Under the pieces are notes generated by a model, which worked only from the letters and a program-made list of their open reading frames with translations, was not told the DNA's origin and did not search any database. From an uncultured Prevotella sp. (GTDB lineage: Bacteria; Bacteroidota; Bacteroidia; Bacteroidales; Bacteroidaceae): a DNA stretch of 42,520 nucleotides. The position numbers and the translations under genes are program-made. The stretch is from NCBI GenBank assembly GCA_944320285.1, contig CALUGX010000011.1, positions 1 to 42,520 on the forward strand, given 5' to 3'. This document shows, one piece after another, positions 33,771-42,106 of the stretch. Position 1 is the stretch's first letter; each line of letters begins with the position of its first letter.

Positions 33771-33801
33771 CACTCGCATTTGAGAAATAACAAATGTTGA
33801 C

Positions 33802-33874
33802 GCGCTTGTAGCTCAGTTGGTAGAGCATCTGACTCTTAATCAGAGGGTCCAGGGTTCGAACCCCTGCAGGCGTA
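33802..33874 (+). tRNA. tRNA-Lys (CTT)
   Basis: A full cloverleaf: D arm GCTC/GAGC, anticodon stem TCTGA/TCAGA with loop CTCTTAA (anticodon CTT), T arm CAGGG-TTCGAAC-CCCTG. The acceptor stem GCGCTTG/CAGGCGT has wobble pairs at 1:72 and 5:68. CCA is not encoded. A strong terminator follows 6 bp later. Confidence 0.92.
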
Positions 33875-33880
33875 CAAATT

Positions 33881-33928
33881 AAACATCCGATAAGATTGTG
33901 CAAAGCAACTTATCGGATGTTTTCTTTT
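33881..33928 (+). terminator. Terminator of tRNA-Lys
   Basis: A perfect 14-bp stem (AAACATCCGATAAG with its complement, 33881-33894 and 33909-33922) and a T-rich tail TTCTTTT. Confidence 0.9.
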
Positions 33929-33978
33929 ATGTGTCAATTCATTTGCTTTTCAATCAATGATTAATATTGACACGGTTG

Positions 33979-34893
33979 TCAGAAACATTCTTTCAGGATT
34001 TCAACGATATTCTTTGCCCGCCCCATCGTATAAAAATGAACCACAGGGACACCGTGAGCAATGAGGTCCTTACATTGCATTATGCACCATTCCGTACCTG
34101 TGCGGTAAGCCTTTTCCTTGTCGTCGCCGGTCTCAATCATCGCTCTTGTCAGCTCAAAAGGTATGTCGAGGGAGAAGGCTTCGGGCAACATATTAATCTG
34201 TTTCACGGTAGAAAGCGGTTTCAAACCGGGGATTATGGGCACTGTTATGCCTGCCGCACGACACTTTGAGACAAAATCGTAATACACTTTGTTGTCGAAA
34301 AACATCTGTGTGACAACGTAGTCTGCCCCGGCATCAACCTTTTTCTTCAAGTTTGCAATGTCGGTTTCTATGTTCGGAGCCTCAAAATGCTTCTCCGGGT
34401 AGCCCCCTACCCCGATTGAAAAGAAATCGTCAAATTTCCTCACGGCAGCCACCAGCTCACCGGCGTACTTGTAACCGCCCTGCACCGGAGTAAATCTCTT
34501 TTCGCCAACAATGCTGTCACCTCTCAACGCCATTACGTTGGAGATGCCCATGAAACGGAGATCGTGCAGTTTGCTGTCAATCTCTTCAGCCGTAGCCCCT
34601 CCGCAGATGATGTGCGGAACGGTCTCAATGTCAAACTCTGACATGATGGCTCCGCACACGGCTACTTCGCTGACGCGGTTTCTGACAAGATGCTTTGAAT
34701 AAGTGCCGTCGGCTTTCCGCCTGTATTCGTATTCGTCCCTGTGGCTCGTGACGTTTATATATGGCGGACTGAATTCCATGAAAGGCCGTATCGACTCGAT
34801 AAGTTCCTGCTTTGTAAGACCTTTCAACGGCGGGACAATCTCTAACGAAGGGAAGGCTTCGCCGCCACGTGCAAGTATTTCGCTTATTTTCAT
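33979..34893 (-). CDS. metF: Methylenetetrahydrofolate reductase
   Basis: MetF reduces 5,10-methylenetetrahydrofolate to 5-methyltetrahydrofolate, the methyl donor for MetH. The 304-residue flavoprotein has the barrel start FPSLEIVPPLKG (Glu for folate), PHIICGGATAEEI, VMALRGDS and the segment GADYVVTQMFFDNKVYYDF, all standard. Length is normal. The gene lies 65 bp behind metH on the same strand, so the two genes act in one step series and probably share a message. An interrupted palindrome ATGTTTTA-A-TAAAACAT (34902-34918) sits just before its start. Confidence 0.96.
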   Translation of the reverse strand: MKISEILARGGEAFPSLEIVPPLKGLTKQELIESIRPFMEFSPPYINVTSHRDEYEYRRKADGTYSKHLVRNRVSEVAVCGAIMSEFDIETVPHIICGGATAEEIDSKLHDLRFMGISNVMALRGDSIVGEKRFTPVQGGYKYAGELVAAVRKFDDFFSIGVGGYPEKHFEAPNIETDIANLKKKVDAGADYVVTQMFFDNKVYYDFVSKCRAAGITVPIIPGLKPLSTVKQINMLPEAFSLDIPFELTRAMIETGDDKEKAYRTGTEWCIMQCKDLIAHGVPVVHFYTMGRAKNIVEILKECF

Positions 34894-34958
34894 TTTATGT
34901 CATGTTTTAATAAAACATAATGTAACAGAATAAACCTGACACACAGTCAAGACATCAC

Positions 34959-37900
34959 TTATTCAAGAAGATGCCACAAGAAACGACGTGCCTTGTCCGG
35001 AGTCATGCCGCGCCTTACAGCGTATCGTTCGAGCCGGTCATGCGATATGCGGCGTATGTCGGGGTAAACGGCTTGCTTATGGATAAACACCAACCCACAG
35101 ATTGATGCTTCCGGAGTCATGGCACAACTGTCTGTCAACCTGATGCCGAGCTTTTCCGCCCCCGGCAACAGTCGCAGGATGTCACGCTTCAGAGTATGGT
35201 CGGGACAACTGGCATAACCCGGAGCCGGCTTAATTATCCGCCAATCGCCGCACGGCACAACTTCCGTCCTTATTTTGTCTTCCAACCATGATGACGCAGC
35301 CTCGGCCAAAGTGCTCATTACGGCGTGTTCCATCATGGCGTCGTATCCTATCCGGGAAACGTCTCTCCAATCCACACTGACGGCGAAAACTCCAATAGGC
35401 GACGTGAAACCGTAATCCTTTGGCGGCACGAAATCAGCCAATGAAAGGCACGCCTTGCCGCCGCCGGCCAAACAAACCGGCCTCTCTTGGCGCATCATCG
35501 GCCATGTTTCACAGCCTTGCGCCGTATTTATGCAAATGTCGCCGACATCGGAATATGCGTCGAACCAGTGCAAACCAGCCATTATGCGGCATACTTTATC
35601 CTCATAGAACCGTTTTATGACATACCCGGCCTTTTTCTTATATCCATCCAATATGGATGCTGCGGCCTTCATATCGCCACACTTTAAGCCATAAACGGAA
35701 AAAAATATCTTCCAGTCGAAGTACGGCATTACGTCGGCGACGGATATTTCCGCAACGCTTACACCCGCCGGGGCGGCCATATCGAGATAGCTTTCGCGGG
35801 GGAAAACGTGGCCTGACGTTGTCCCAACAGTCACTGTTCCATCCGCCAATGACTCATGGACACGCCGGTTACTATCACTATATTGTGCCCGTATCCGTGC
35901 CTGCGCTTCGTGCTCTTCGTCCTCAAATCCGTCACGGTCAATTATGCAACGCTTTGCCTTAACAGCTGTCGCTGACGCATCAGAACCATAAAACACGTGG
36001 CCATAAAGCGGTGCCAACTTGACTGCGGTATGCAAAGCAGAGGTCGTGGCGCCGCCAATCAGCAGCGGAACATCCATTCCCCGACAGGCCAAATCACGGC
36101 AAAGCTCCTCCATCTGGTAAAGTGAAGGCGTTATCAAGCCGCTCACTGCGATGATGTCGGCACGTTCGCCGATTGCCGTCTCTATGATTTTCTCCTTGTC
36201 AACCATGACGCCGAGGTCTACCACGTCAAAACCGTTGCAGCCCAGCACAATGGCCGTTATGTTCTTTCCTATGTCATGCACGTCGCCCTTCACCGTGGCG
36301 ACGACAATCTTCGGCTTGCGCGCCGCGGCGTCTGCTGTGCCGTATTCCGCATTGTCCCGCCCCGTTTCCATGTATGGTTGCAGTATGTCAACGGCGCCTT
36401 TCATCACCTTGGCCGACTTCACCACTTGCGGCAGGAACATCTTTCCGTCGCCGAACAGTTCGCCAACGCGCTTCATCCCGTCCATCAGCGGGCCTTCGAT
36501 GATTTTCACGGCAGAACCATACTCGGCAAGGCATTCCGCCAAATCATGTTCCAAATCATCCGACTTACCCTTTACCAACGCTTCTATTACGCGCTCGCCC
36601 GGCGCAGCCTCGGCCACGACTTGAGCCTCAACATCGGTGACAAGCCCGTTTCCCTCTTTTGTCTTGGCCGCTGCTATCTCACCGGCCTTTGCTATCAGCC
36701 TCTCCGTTGCCCCGCCGTCAGCGTCGAGGATAACGTCTTCCACGCATTTAAGCAGTCCCGGCTCTATCTCGTCATAAATCTGGAGCATACCCGGATTGAC
36801 AATGGCCATGTCGAGCCCGGCCTTTATCGCGTGGTAAAGAAACGCCGAATGCATGGCCTCGCGCACAGGATTGTTGCCACGAAAGGCGAACGAAAGATTT
36901 GATATTCCGCCCGAAGTGAGAGCCCCGGACAGGTTGTGCTTAATCCAGCGGACGGCCTTTATGAAGTCAACGGCGTAGCGGGCGTGCTCCTCAATGCCCG
37001 TGCCTACAGCCAAAACGTTGACGTCGAAGATGATGTCATGTGGCGGAATGCCGGCCTCTTTGGTTAGCAGACGATACGCGCGCGTACATATATCTATCTT
37101 ACGTTCATAAGTCGTGGCCTGTCCCTCCTCATCGAAAGCCATCACCACCATTGCCGCGCCAAGCCTACGTATCTCCCGCGCTTTCGCCAGGAATGCGGCC
37201 TCGCCCTCCTTCAGACTTATCGAGTTGACTATCGACTTACCCTGTGCATTCTTCAGTCCGGCGACAATTGTGTCCCAGTGTGACGAGTCTATCATCAGAG
37301 CGGCGTGCGCCACGGCAGGGTCGCCGGCCACGTATCGGATGAATTTCTCCATCTCGGCGGTGCTGTCGAGCATGGCGTCGTCCATGTTTACGTCTATGAT
37401 GTCGGCACCACCCTCTATCTGCCCGGCGGCTATCTGCAAAGCCCCGGAATAGTCGCCGGCGGATATCACTCGCGCGAACTTTCTCGACCCGGCAACGTTG
37501 GTGCGTTCGCCTACGTTGGTGAAATTGCGCGTTTTCAGGTCGATGTGCACGGCCTCAAGCCCGCTAACGGTAAGCGGCTCTGTGCCGGCACTGGCTTCAC
37601 CTGACTCAAACTTACGCGCACGGCACTCCCTTACAGCCTCGGCGATGGCGCGGATGTACGCCGGCGTAGTGCCGCAACACCCGCCGGCGATGTTGAGCAG
37701 TCCGTCGGCTGCCATGCGCCCCATAGCCCTCGCCATTTCGTCCGGCGTTTCCCCGTAACCGCCGAGACCGTCGGGCAGTCCGGCGTTGGGATGGCAGCTC
37801 ACGGCGCACCGGGCGAAAGCGGCGGCCTCTTTCACCATAGGATACATCTCGTCGGCACCGAGCGAGCAGTTAAGGCCGAACGCCGTGAGGGGATAATGGC

Positions 37901-38675
37901 TCACCGACGCATAAAAGGCCTCAAGCGTCTGCCCGGTCAGCGTGCGTCCGCTGCGGTCGCTCACCGTGGCGGACACTATCACGGGGAAATGCCCGCCGGC
38001 CGCAAGCCTGCGCCTCACTGCCCCACAGGAAACCACGGCGTCATCGCCGAGCACCCGCCACAGAGCGTATAGGGCGGCTTTTGCGTTCAGGGCGTCAAAG
38101 CACGTTTCAATCATCAACAAGTCCGCCCCGCCCATAATCAGCCCTCGGATTTGCATGGCGTAGGCCTCGGCCATCTCGTCGAACGTCACGGAGCGGCACG
38201 CCGGGTCGGCCATGTCGGGCGAGAGCGTGAGCGACTTTGACGTAGGCCCCACGCTCCCCGCAACATATATGCGCCGCCCTGCGCCGCTCTGCATTGCGCT
38301 GTCGGCGGCGGCTCTGGCTATGCGCGCACCCTCGAAAGCCATGTCGTATGCAAACCCTGCACAGCCGTATTCACTCTGTGCGATGCTGTTCGCCCCGAAA
38401 GTATTAGTCTCTATGATGTCCGCCCCGGCAGATATGTATCCGTCATGTATCCGCCTCACCACGTCGGGGCGCGTAAGGTTGAGGCACTCGTTGTCACCTT
38501 TCAGTTCTTTCTGGCAGCCGGCCAATACGCCGGAACGATAATCGGCCTCGCACAGCCCCATGCTTTGCAGCATCGTGCCCATAGCTCCGTCGAGCACAAG
38601 TATCCTGCCTTTGCCCAAGGCTTCGGTTATGTTTTCATAGCCGTCAACAATATTACGGCTTTTAGCTTCACACAT
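34959..38675 (-). CDS. metH: B12-dependent methionine synthase
   Basis: MetH moves the methyl group from methyltetrahydrofolate via cobalamin to homocysteine. All modules are present in 1238 residues: homocysteine domain (about 20-345; LDGAMGTMLQ, zinc-binding Cys in FGLNCSLG and GGCCGTTP), pterin domain (about 375-650; NFTNVGERTNVAGS), cobalamin cap and binding domain (about 670-920; DVHDIGKN with the lower-ligand His), and the reactivation domain with the SAM site PAPGYASCPDHTLK. Length fits the E. coli enzyme. It needs cobalamin; no B12 riboswitch was seen upstream. A weak -7 box TATTTTTG (38714-38707) lies 32 nt upstream. Confidence 0.97.
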   Translation of the reverse strand: MCEAKSRNIVDGYENITEALGKGRILVLDGAMGTMLQSMGLCEADYRSGVLAGCQKELKGDNECLNLTRPDVVRRIHDGYISAGADIIETNTFGANSIAQSEYGCAGFAYDMAFEGARIARAAADSAMQSGAGRRIYVAGSVGPTSKSLTLSPDMADPACRSVTFDEMAEAYAMQIRGLIMGGADLLMIETCFDALNAKAALYALWRVLGDDAVVSCGAVRRRLAAGGHFPVIVSATVSDRSGRTLTGQTLEAFYASVSHYPLTAFGLNCSLGADEMYPMVKEAAAFARCAVSCHPNAGLPDGLGGYGETPDEMARAMGRMAADGLLNIAGGCCGTTPAYIRAIAEAVRECRARKFESGEASAGTEPLTVSGLEAVHIDLKTRNFTNVGERTNVAGSRKFARVISAGDYSGALQIAAGQIEGGADIIDVNMDDAMLDSTAEMEKFIRYVAGDPAVAHAALMIDSSHWDTIVAGLKNAQGKSIVNSISLKEGEAAFLAKAREIRRLGAAMVVMAFDEEGQATTYERKIDICTRAYRLLTKEAGIPPHDIIFDVNVLAVGTGIEEHARYAVDFIKAVRWIKHNLSGALTSGGISNLSFAFRGNNPVREAMHSAFLYHAIKAGLDMAIVNPGMLQIYDEIEPGLLKCVEDVILDADGGATERLIAKAGEIAAAKTKEGNGLVTDVEAQVVAEAAPGERVIEALVKGKSDDLEHDLAECLAEYGSAVKIIEGPLMDGMKRVGELFGDGKMFLPQVVKSAKVMKGAVDILQPYMETGRDNAEYGTADAAARKPKIVVATVKGDVHDIGKNITAIVLGCNGFDVVDLGVMVDKEKIIETAIGERADIIAVSGLITPSLYQMEELCRDLACRGMDVPLLIGGATTSALHTAVKLAPLYGHVFYGSDASATAVKAKRCIIDRDGFEDEEHEAQARIRAQYSDSNRRVHESLADGTVTVGTTSGHVFPRESYLDMAAPAGVSVAEISVADVMPYFDWKIFFSVYGLKCGDMKAAASILDGYKKKAGYVIKRFYEDKVCRIMAGLHWFDAYSDVGDICINTAQGCETWPMMRQERPVCLAGGGKACLSLADFVPPKDYGFTSPIGVFAVSVDWRDVSRIGYDAMMEHAVMSTLAEAASSWLEDKIRTEVVPCGDWRIIKPAPGYASCPDHTLKRDILRLLPGAEKLGIRLTDSCAMTPEASICGLVFIHKQAVYPDIRRISHDRLERYAVRRGMTPDKARRFLWHLLE

Positions 38676-38815
38676 TCTCTATGTCTGTTTATTATTGTTT
38701 TAGGCACAAAAATACAAATAAATATTGAATAGTAATATAAAAACGCCGATTTTTGACATATTATTTATAAAACAAGCTATAACATGACAAAATGCAACCA
38801 AACACAAAGCATCCT

Positions 38816-38925
38816 ACAAAAGGGCACTAATTGCAACGCAAAAGGACACTAATTGCAACGCAAAAGGACACTAATTGCAACGCAAAAGGACACTAATTGC
38901 AACGCAAAAGGACACCTTTTGCAAA
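38816..38925. repeat. Five tandem copies of a 22-bp repeat
   Basis: Units start at 38816, 38838, 38860, 38882 and 38904. Units 2-4 are identical (GCAAAAGGACAC-TAA-TTGCAAC), unit 1 differs at two bases, and unit 5 ends ...CCTTTTGCAAA, making a perfect dyad GCAAAAGG-ACA-CCTTTTGC. The array lies between the divergent metH and GH28 genes. There is no spacer, so it is not a CRISPR. Confidence 0.97.
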
Positions 38926-38958
38926 ATGGACGGCCACGTATTAAAAAACGTTTATTGC

Positions 38959-38989
38959 TTTGAAGCAAACCAAAATCATGCTATCTTTG
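38959..38989 (+). promoter_or_regulatory. Promoter P1 of the GH28 gene
   Basis: TTTG (38959-38962), 19-nt spacer, TATCTTTG (38982-38989); a near-perfect Bacteroidota promoter that starts 33 bp after the 22-bp repeat array. It gives a leader of about 100 nt. Confidence 0.75.
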
Positions 38990-39048
38990 CAGAAAATAAG
39001 CTGCATTCGGCAATTTATAAGTAAATTTACATTGCAGCTCATTTGCAT

Positions 39049-39056
39049 TATCTTTG
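39049..39056 (+). promoter_or_regulatory. -7 box of a second GH28 promoter (P2)
   Basis: TATCTTTGCAGAA repeats the sequence around the P1 -7 box 67 bp downstream. The -33 box is weaker (TTTA at 39026-39029). It implies a leader of about 35 nt and rules out the ATG at 39043 as start. Confidence 0.55.
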
Positions 39057-39096
39057 CAGAATTTACTACAAAAAAACTTACAAACTAATCATAAAC

Positions 39097-40512
39097 ATGA
39101 AGAAAACAGCTTTATTATGCCTGGCAATGATGCTCGCAATAGGTACTGCCAAGGCGAAGGATTACACTACTTATTACAGCAACTTGCCCGTGGAAATGCC
39201 GGCGGTGACAGCACCGACGATACCGGCCAATACGGTGAACATCAAGGACTTCGGCGGCGTAGGCGACGGTCTGACGCTCAACACAGAGGCATTCAGAAAA
39301 GCCATCAGCGCGCTAAACAAGCAGGGCGGCGGACACCTCGTCGTACCTGAAGGCATCTGGCTCTGCGGACTTATCTCGCTCAAAGACAACATCGACCTGC
39401 ACTTGGAGCGCAATGCCGTGCTGCTGGCCTCGCCGGACAAAAACGACTTCATCAAGGTGAATGACGGAAAGAAGGACTCCAAGTGCTCGCCGATGATCAG
39501 CGCAAGCAAACGCAAGAACGTAAGCATCACGGGTGAAGGCGTGATTGACGGCAACGGGGCTTACTGGAGACCAGTGAAACGCTCAAAGGTGAGCGACACG
39601 GAGTGGAAAGAGTTTAAATATATGGGCGGCACTGAGGCCGAAGAAGGCAAACTGTGGTTTCCGTTCAACCTGAAAAACTACCCCAACGTGGCCGACACTC
39701 CTGAAAAACAGGAGAAGATGCGCACCCATCTCATCCGCCTGACCGACTGTGAGAACGTGCTCGTTGAGGGCGTAACTATACAGAACGCTCCCAAGTTCCA
39801 CCTGATACCGACGCGCAGCAAGAACGTAATTGTTGACGGCGTTACCATCCGCTGCCCCTGGAACGCACAGAACGGCGACGCCCTCGACATCAGCTCATGC
39901 CGCAACGTGCTCATAGTAAACAACACTATTGACGCCGGCGACGACGGTATCTGCATGAAAGGCGGAGCAGGGGAATCTGGTGTGAAATACGGCCCTTGCG
40001 AGAACATTTTGATTGAAAACAACAAAGTGTTCCACGCCCACGGAGGCTTTGTAATAGGCTCGGAGTTCTCCGGCGGAATGAAGAACATCGTGGTGCGCCA
40101 CAACACATTCTGCGGCACGGACACCGGACTGCGCTTCAAAAGCGGCATAGGCCGCGGCGGAAAGACCGAAGGAATCTACATCAGCGACATCTACATGACA
40201 GACATCAAGGACGAGGCAATAGTGTTCGACTGTACTTACATCGACAAGAAATACAGCGTGAAAGAGAACGACGGCAAAGCTGCCACCGTGCAGAAGGACG
40301 CTCCGTTCGCCCCGGAGTTCACCGACATACACATATCCAACGTCACCTGCCGCAACGTCAAGACAGCCGTCGCCGTAACGGGTCTGCCCGGCATGGAGTG
40401 CGTCCACGACGTGACAATAGACAACTCCACGTTCTTCTACACCAAAAAAGACAAGGAAATCAAGGACAACCCCGACATAACGATAACAAACACCAAGTTT
40501 GTGACATTCTGA
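39097..40512 (+). CDS. Secreted glycoside hydrolase family 28 protein (polygalacturonase-like)
   Basis: A 471-residue right-handed beta-helix enzyme that probably cuts pectin-type galacturonan. It has a signal peptide (MKKTALLCLAMMLAIGTAKA, cleavage near residue 20). After the NIKDFGGVGDGLTLNTEAF segment, the GH28 active-site motifs occur in order: NGDALD (259-264, for NTD), GDDG (281-284, the two catalytic Asp), HAHGG (313-317, for GHG) and RFKS (346-349, for RIK). ATG 39097 is chosen because it starts the signal peptide and lies after both promoters. The gene has no SusC/SusD neighbours, so it is not part of a visible polysaccharide utilisation locus. Confidence 0.92.
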   Translation: MKKTALLCLAMMLAIGTAKAKDYTTYYSNLPVEMPAVTAPTIPANTVNIKDFGGVGDGLTLNTEAFRKAISALNKQGGGHLVVPEGIWLCGLISLKDNIDLHLERNAVLLASPDKNDFIKVNDGKKDSKCSPMISASKRKNVSITGEGVIDGNGAYWRPVKRSKVSDTEWKEFKYMGGTEAEEGKLWFPFNLKNYPNVADTPEKQEKMRTHLIRLTDCENVLVEGVTIQNAPKFHLIPTRSKNVIVDGVTIRCPWNAQNGDALDISSCRNVLIVNNTIDAGDDGICMKGGAGESGVKYGPCENILIENNKVFHAHGGFVIGSEFSGGMKNIVVRHNTFCGTDTGLRFKSGIGRGGKTEGIYISDIYMTDIKDEAIVFDCTYIDKKYSVKENDGKAATVQKDAPFAPEFTDIHISNVTCRNVKTAVAVTGLPGMECVHDVTIDNSTFFYTKKDKEIKDNPDITITNTKFVTF

Positions 40513-40566
40513 TTTTAATCAGACAAGGGACAAGCAAACAAACAGAACAAGGAGAAATCTTTAAAA

Positions 40567-40659
40567 ACGAGTAGACGAGCAAACAAGCAAATAAGGAGAT
40601 TTGCATGATGCCAACCGCATCTTTAATATGCAAATCTCCTTATTTGCTTGTTTACTCGT
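40567..40659. terminator. Long hairpin between convergent GH28 and sugar-transferase genes
   Basis: Arms 40581-40606 and 40628-40653 form a perfect 26-bp stem with 21-nt loop; ACGAGT (40567-40572) and ACTCGT (40654-40659) extend it past an 8-nt bulge. It sits between two converging genes and may stop transcription from both sides. Confidence 0.8.
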
Positions 40660-40693
40660 ATCTTGTTTGCTAACAGCCCGGTTGCTAAAAAAC

Positions 40694-42106
40694 TCAATAA
40701 GCCTTCTCGTCACCGTGAATGGCGTCAGAAATGGTCTTGAACATAATCTGGATGTCAAGCCAAAAGCTCCAGTGCTCAATATACCAGATGTCCTTCTCCA
40801 CACGCCGACGCATATCGTCTACGGTCTTAGTCTCGCCACGTTCGCCGTGAGTCTGCGCCCATCCGGTGATGCCCGGCTTGACGTAATGGCGTATCATATA
40901 GTCTGAGATAAGTTCCGAATAATAGTCTGTATGTGCCAACATATGCGGCCGCGGACCAACAAGGCTCATGTCTCCCTTCAGCACATTGATGAACTGCGGC
41001 AGCTCGTCAATGTTCGTATGGCGCATGAAAGCCCCCCACTTTGTGACGCGCGAATCGTCCTTAACGGCCTGCACGGTGTCAGAGTCCTTGTTAACCTTCA
41101 TGCTGCGGAACTTGTAACACCAGAAATCCCGCCCGTCATAGCCGGTGCGCTTCTGCTTGAAGAACAGCGGGCCTGGCATCGTTATCTTCGACACGATGTA
41201 GACAACAACGAGTATTATGGGGAACAGCGTGCAAATGAAAAGCAGGGAAACGATAAAGTCGAACAACCTCTTCTTCAGCCTGTTGCGCACATCGCGGAGG
41301 GGTTCGTCGTACTGTGAGAGGACGTAAATGTCGCCGAATTCCTTTACCTTGGCCTTGCGGAACTCGCCGTAAACTGTAGAAGGCACGTAATAGCTACGCA
41401 CCATATGCTTGTCGCACACCTTCATGAGGGTCTTGAAATCGACGTCCGAGCCCGGCACTTCGCTTATGTAAAGCTCATCAACGTTGTTATGCTCTATGAA
41501 ATCGATTATCGCCGCCTTGTCGCCAAGCCGCTTGACCGGTTTGCCGGTGTCTGCAGCAACAAGCTGCTGCGCGCCCTTGTCGGTGAAGCATCCCAGCAAA
41601 CAGTAGCCGTTCCAGCCGTCAGACATAACATTGGCCACCTTCTGCGCCATGTCGCCCGTGCCGAAAATTACAGCCTTTACCATGTCGTGCCCGCTCAAGC
41701 GGAGGTGTATGATGACATGGCGGAGGAACAGACGCTCCAGCGTCGTGGCAAGAAAGACAACGGCCGTGAGGAATAGTGACGAGCCGAAGCCCGGCACGCT
41801 GACGTCGGTGAAGACGCCGAGCAGGGACGTGTAAATAACGATGAAGAACACCGACGTGCGCGACGTGTTACTCAACACCTTGGCCGGTTGCGACTGCCTG
41901 TGGTGCAGGCTGATGGTGACAAACTGCAACGCTATGATGTAAGCCACGTTTGCAGCCAGCATATAGGTTGCGAAATGCCCATTCCAGTCGAGCCAGGGAA
42001 ACCAGTTGAGGGTGTAAGACAATAAAAATACGATGTTGAATGTCAGCCAGTCTATCACTGACAACAATACGCCTAGTTTAAATGTTCGGTCGGATGCTGA
42101 AATCAT
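40694..42106 (-). CDS. Undecaprenyl-phosphate sugar phosphotransferase (WcaJ/WbaP-like)
   Basis: An initiating transferase that loads the first sugar-1-phosphate onto undecaprenyl phosphate. The 470-residue product has four N-terminal membrane helices (within 10-130), a nucleotide-fold domain starting KAVIFGTGDMAQ (about 144-155), a further helix (281-305) and the catalytic domain with FFKQKRTGYDG (315-325), YKFRSM (331-336), NIDELPQF (365-372, the Asp-Glu pair) and SLVGPRPHM. Sugar (glucose or galactose) cannot be told. It most likely serves the cluster at 19658-33090, although metF, metH and GH28 lie between. A promoter about 200 bp upstream suggests a long leader. Confidence 0.93.
   Translation of the reverse strand: MISASDRTFKLGVLLSVIDWLTFNIVFLLSYTLNWFPWLDWNGHFATYMLAANVAYIIALQFVTISLHHRQSQPAKVLSNTSRTSVFFIVIYTSLLGVFTDVSVPGFGSSLFLTAVVFLATTLERLFLRHVIIHLRLSGHDMVKAVIFGTGDMAQKVANVMSDGWNGYCLLGCFTDKGAQQLVAADTGKPVKRLGDKAAIIDFIEHNNVDELYISEVPGSDVDFKTLMKVCDKHMVRSYYVPSTVYGEFRKAKVKEFGDIYVLSQYDEPLRDVRNRLKKRLFDFIVSLLFICTLFPIILVVVYIVSKITMPGPLFFKQKRTGYDGRDFWCYKFRSMKVNKDSDTVQAVKDDSRVTKWGAFMRHTNIDELPQFINVLKGDMSLVGPRPHMLAHTDYYSELISDYMIRHYVKPGITGWAQTHGERGETKTVDDMRRRVEKDIWYIEHWSFWLDIQIMFKTISDAIHGDEKAY

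Larger units (their letters stand above)
33091..33801. other. Long intergenic region before tRNA-Lys
   Basis: 711 bp, AT-rich, without a convincing gene. It holds the 72-bp palindrome at 33335-33406 and the tRNA-Lys promoter at 33739-33770. A few short open frames exist but have no start signals or recognisable products; one of 112 codons overlaps the palindrome and is rejected. Confidence 0.6.
38676..39096. other. Divergent intergenic region between metH and the GH28 gene
   Basis: 421 bp. From left to right: the metH -7-like box (38707-38714), an AT-rich stretch, the five-copy 22-bp repeat array (38816-38925) and two GH28 promoters. No gene is seen. Confidence 0.7.

Noticed and set aside
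38676-38815. B12 riboswitch upstream of metH
   Set aside because: No B12 box or long structured leader is visible; the sequence is AT-rich and the -7-like box is close to the start.
38816-38925. CRISPR array
   Set aside because: The 22-bp units are joined without spacers and no cas gene is present.
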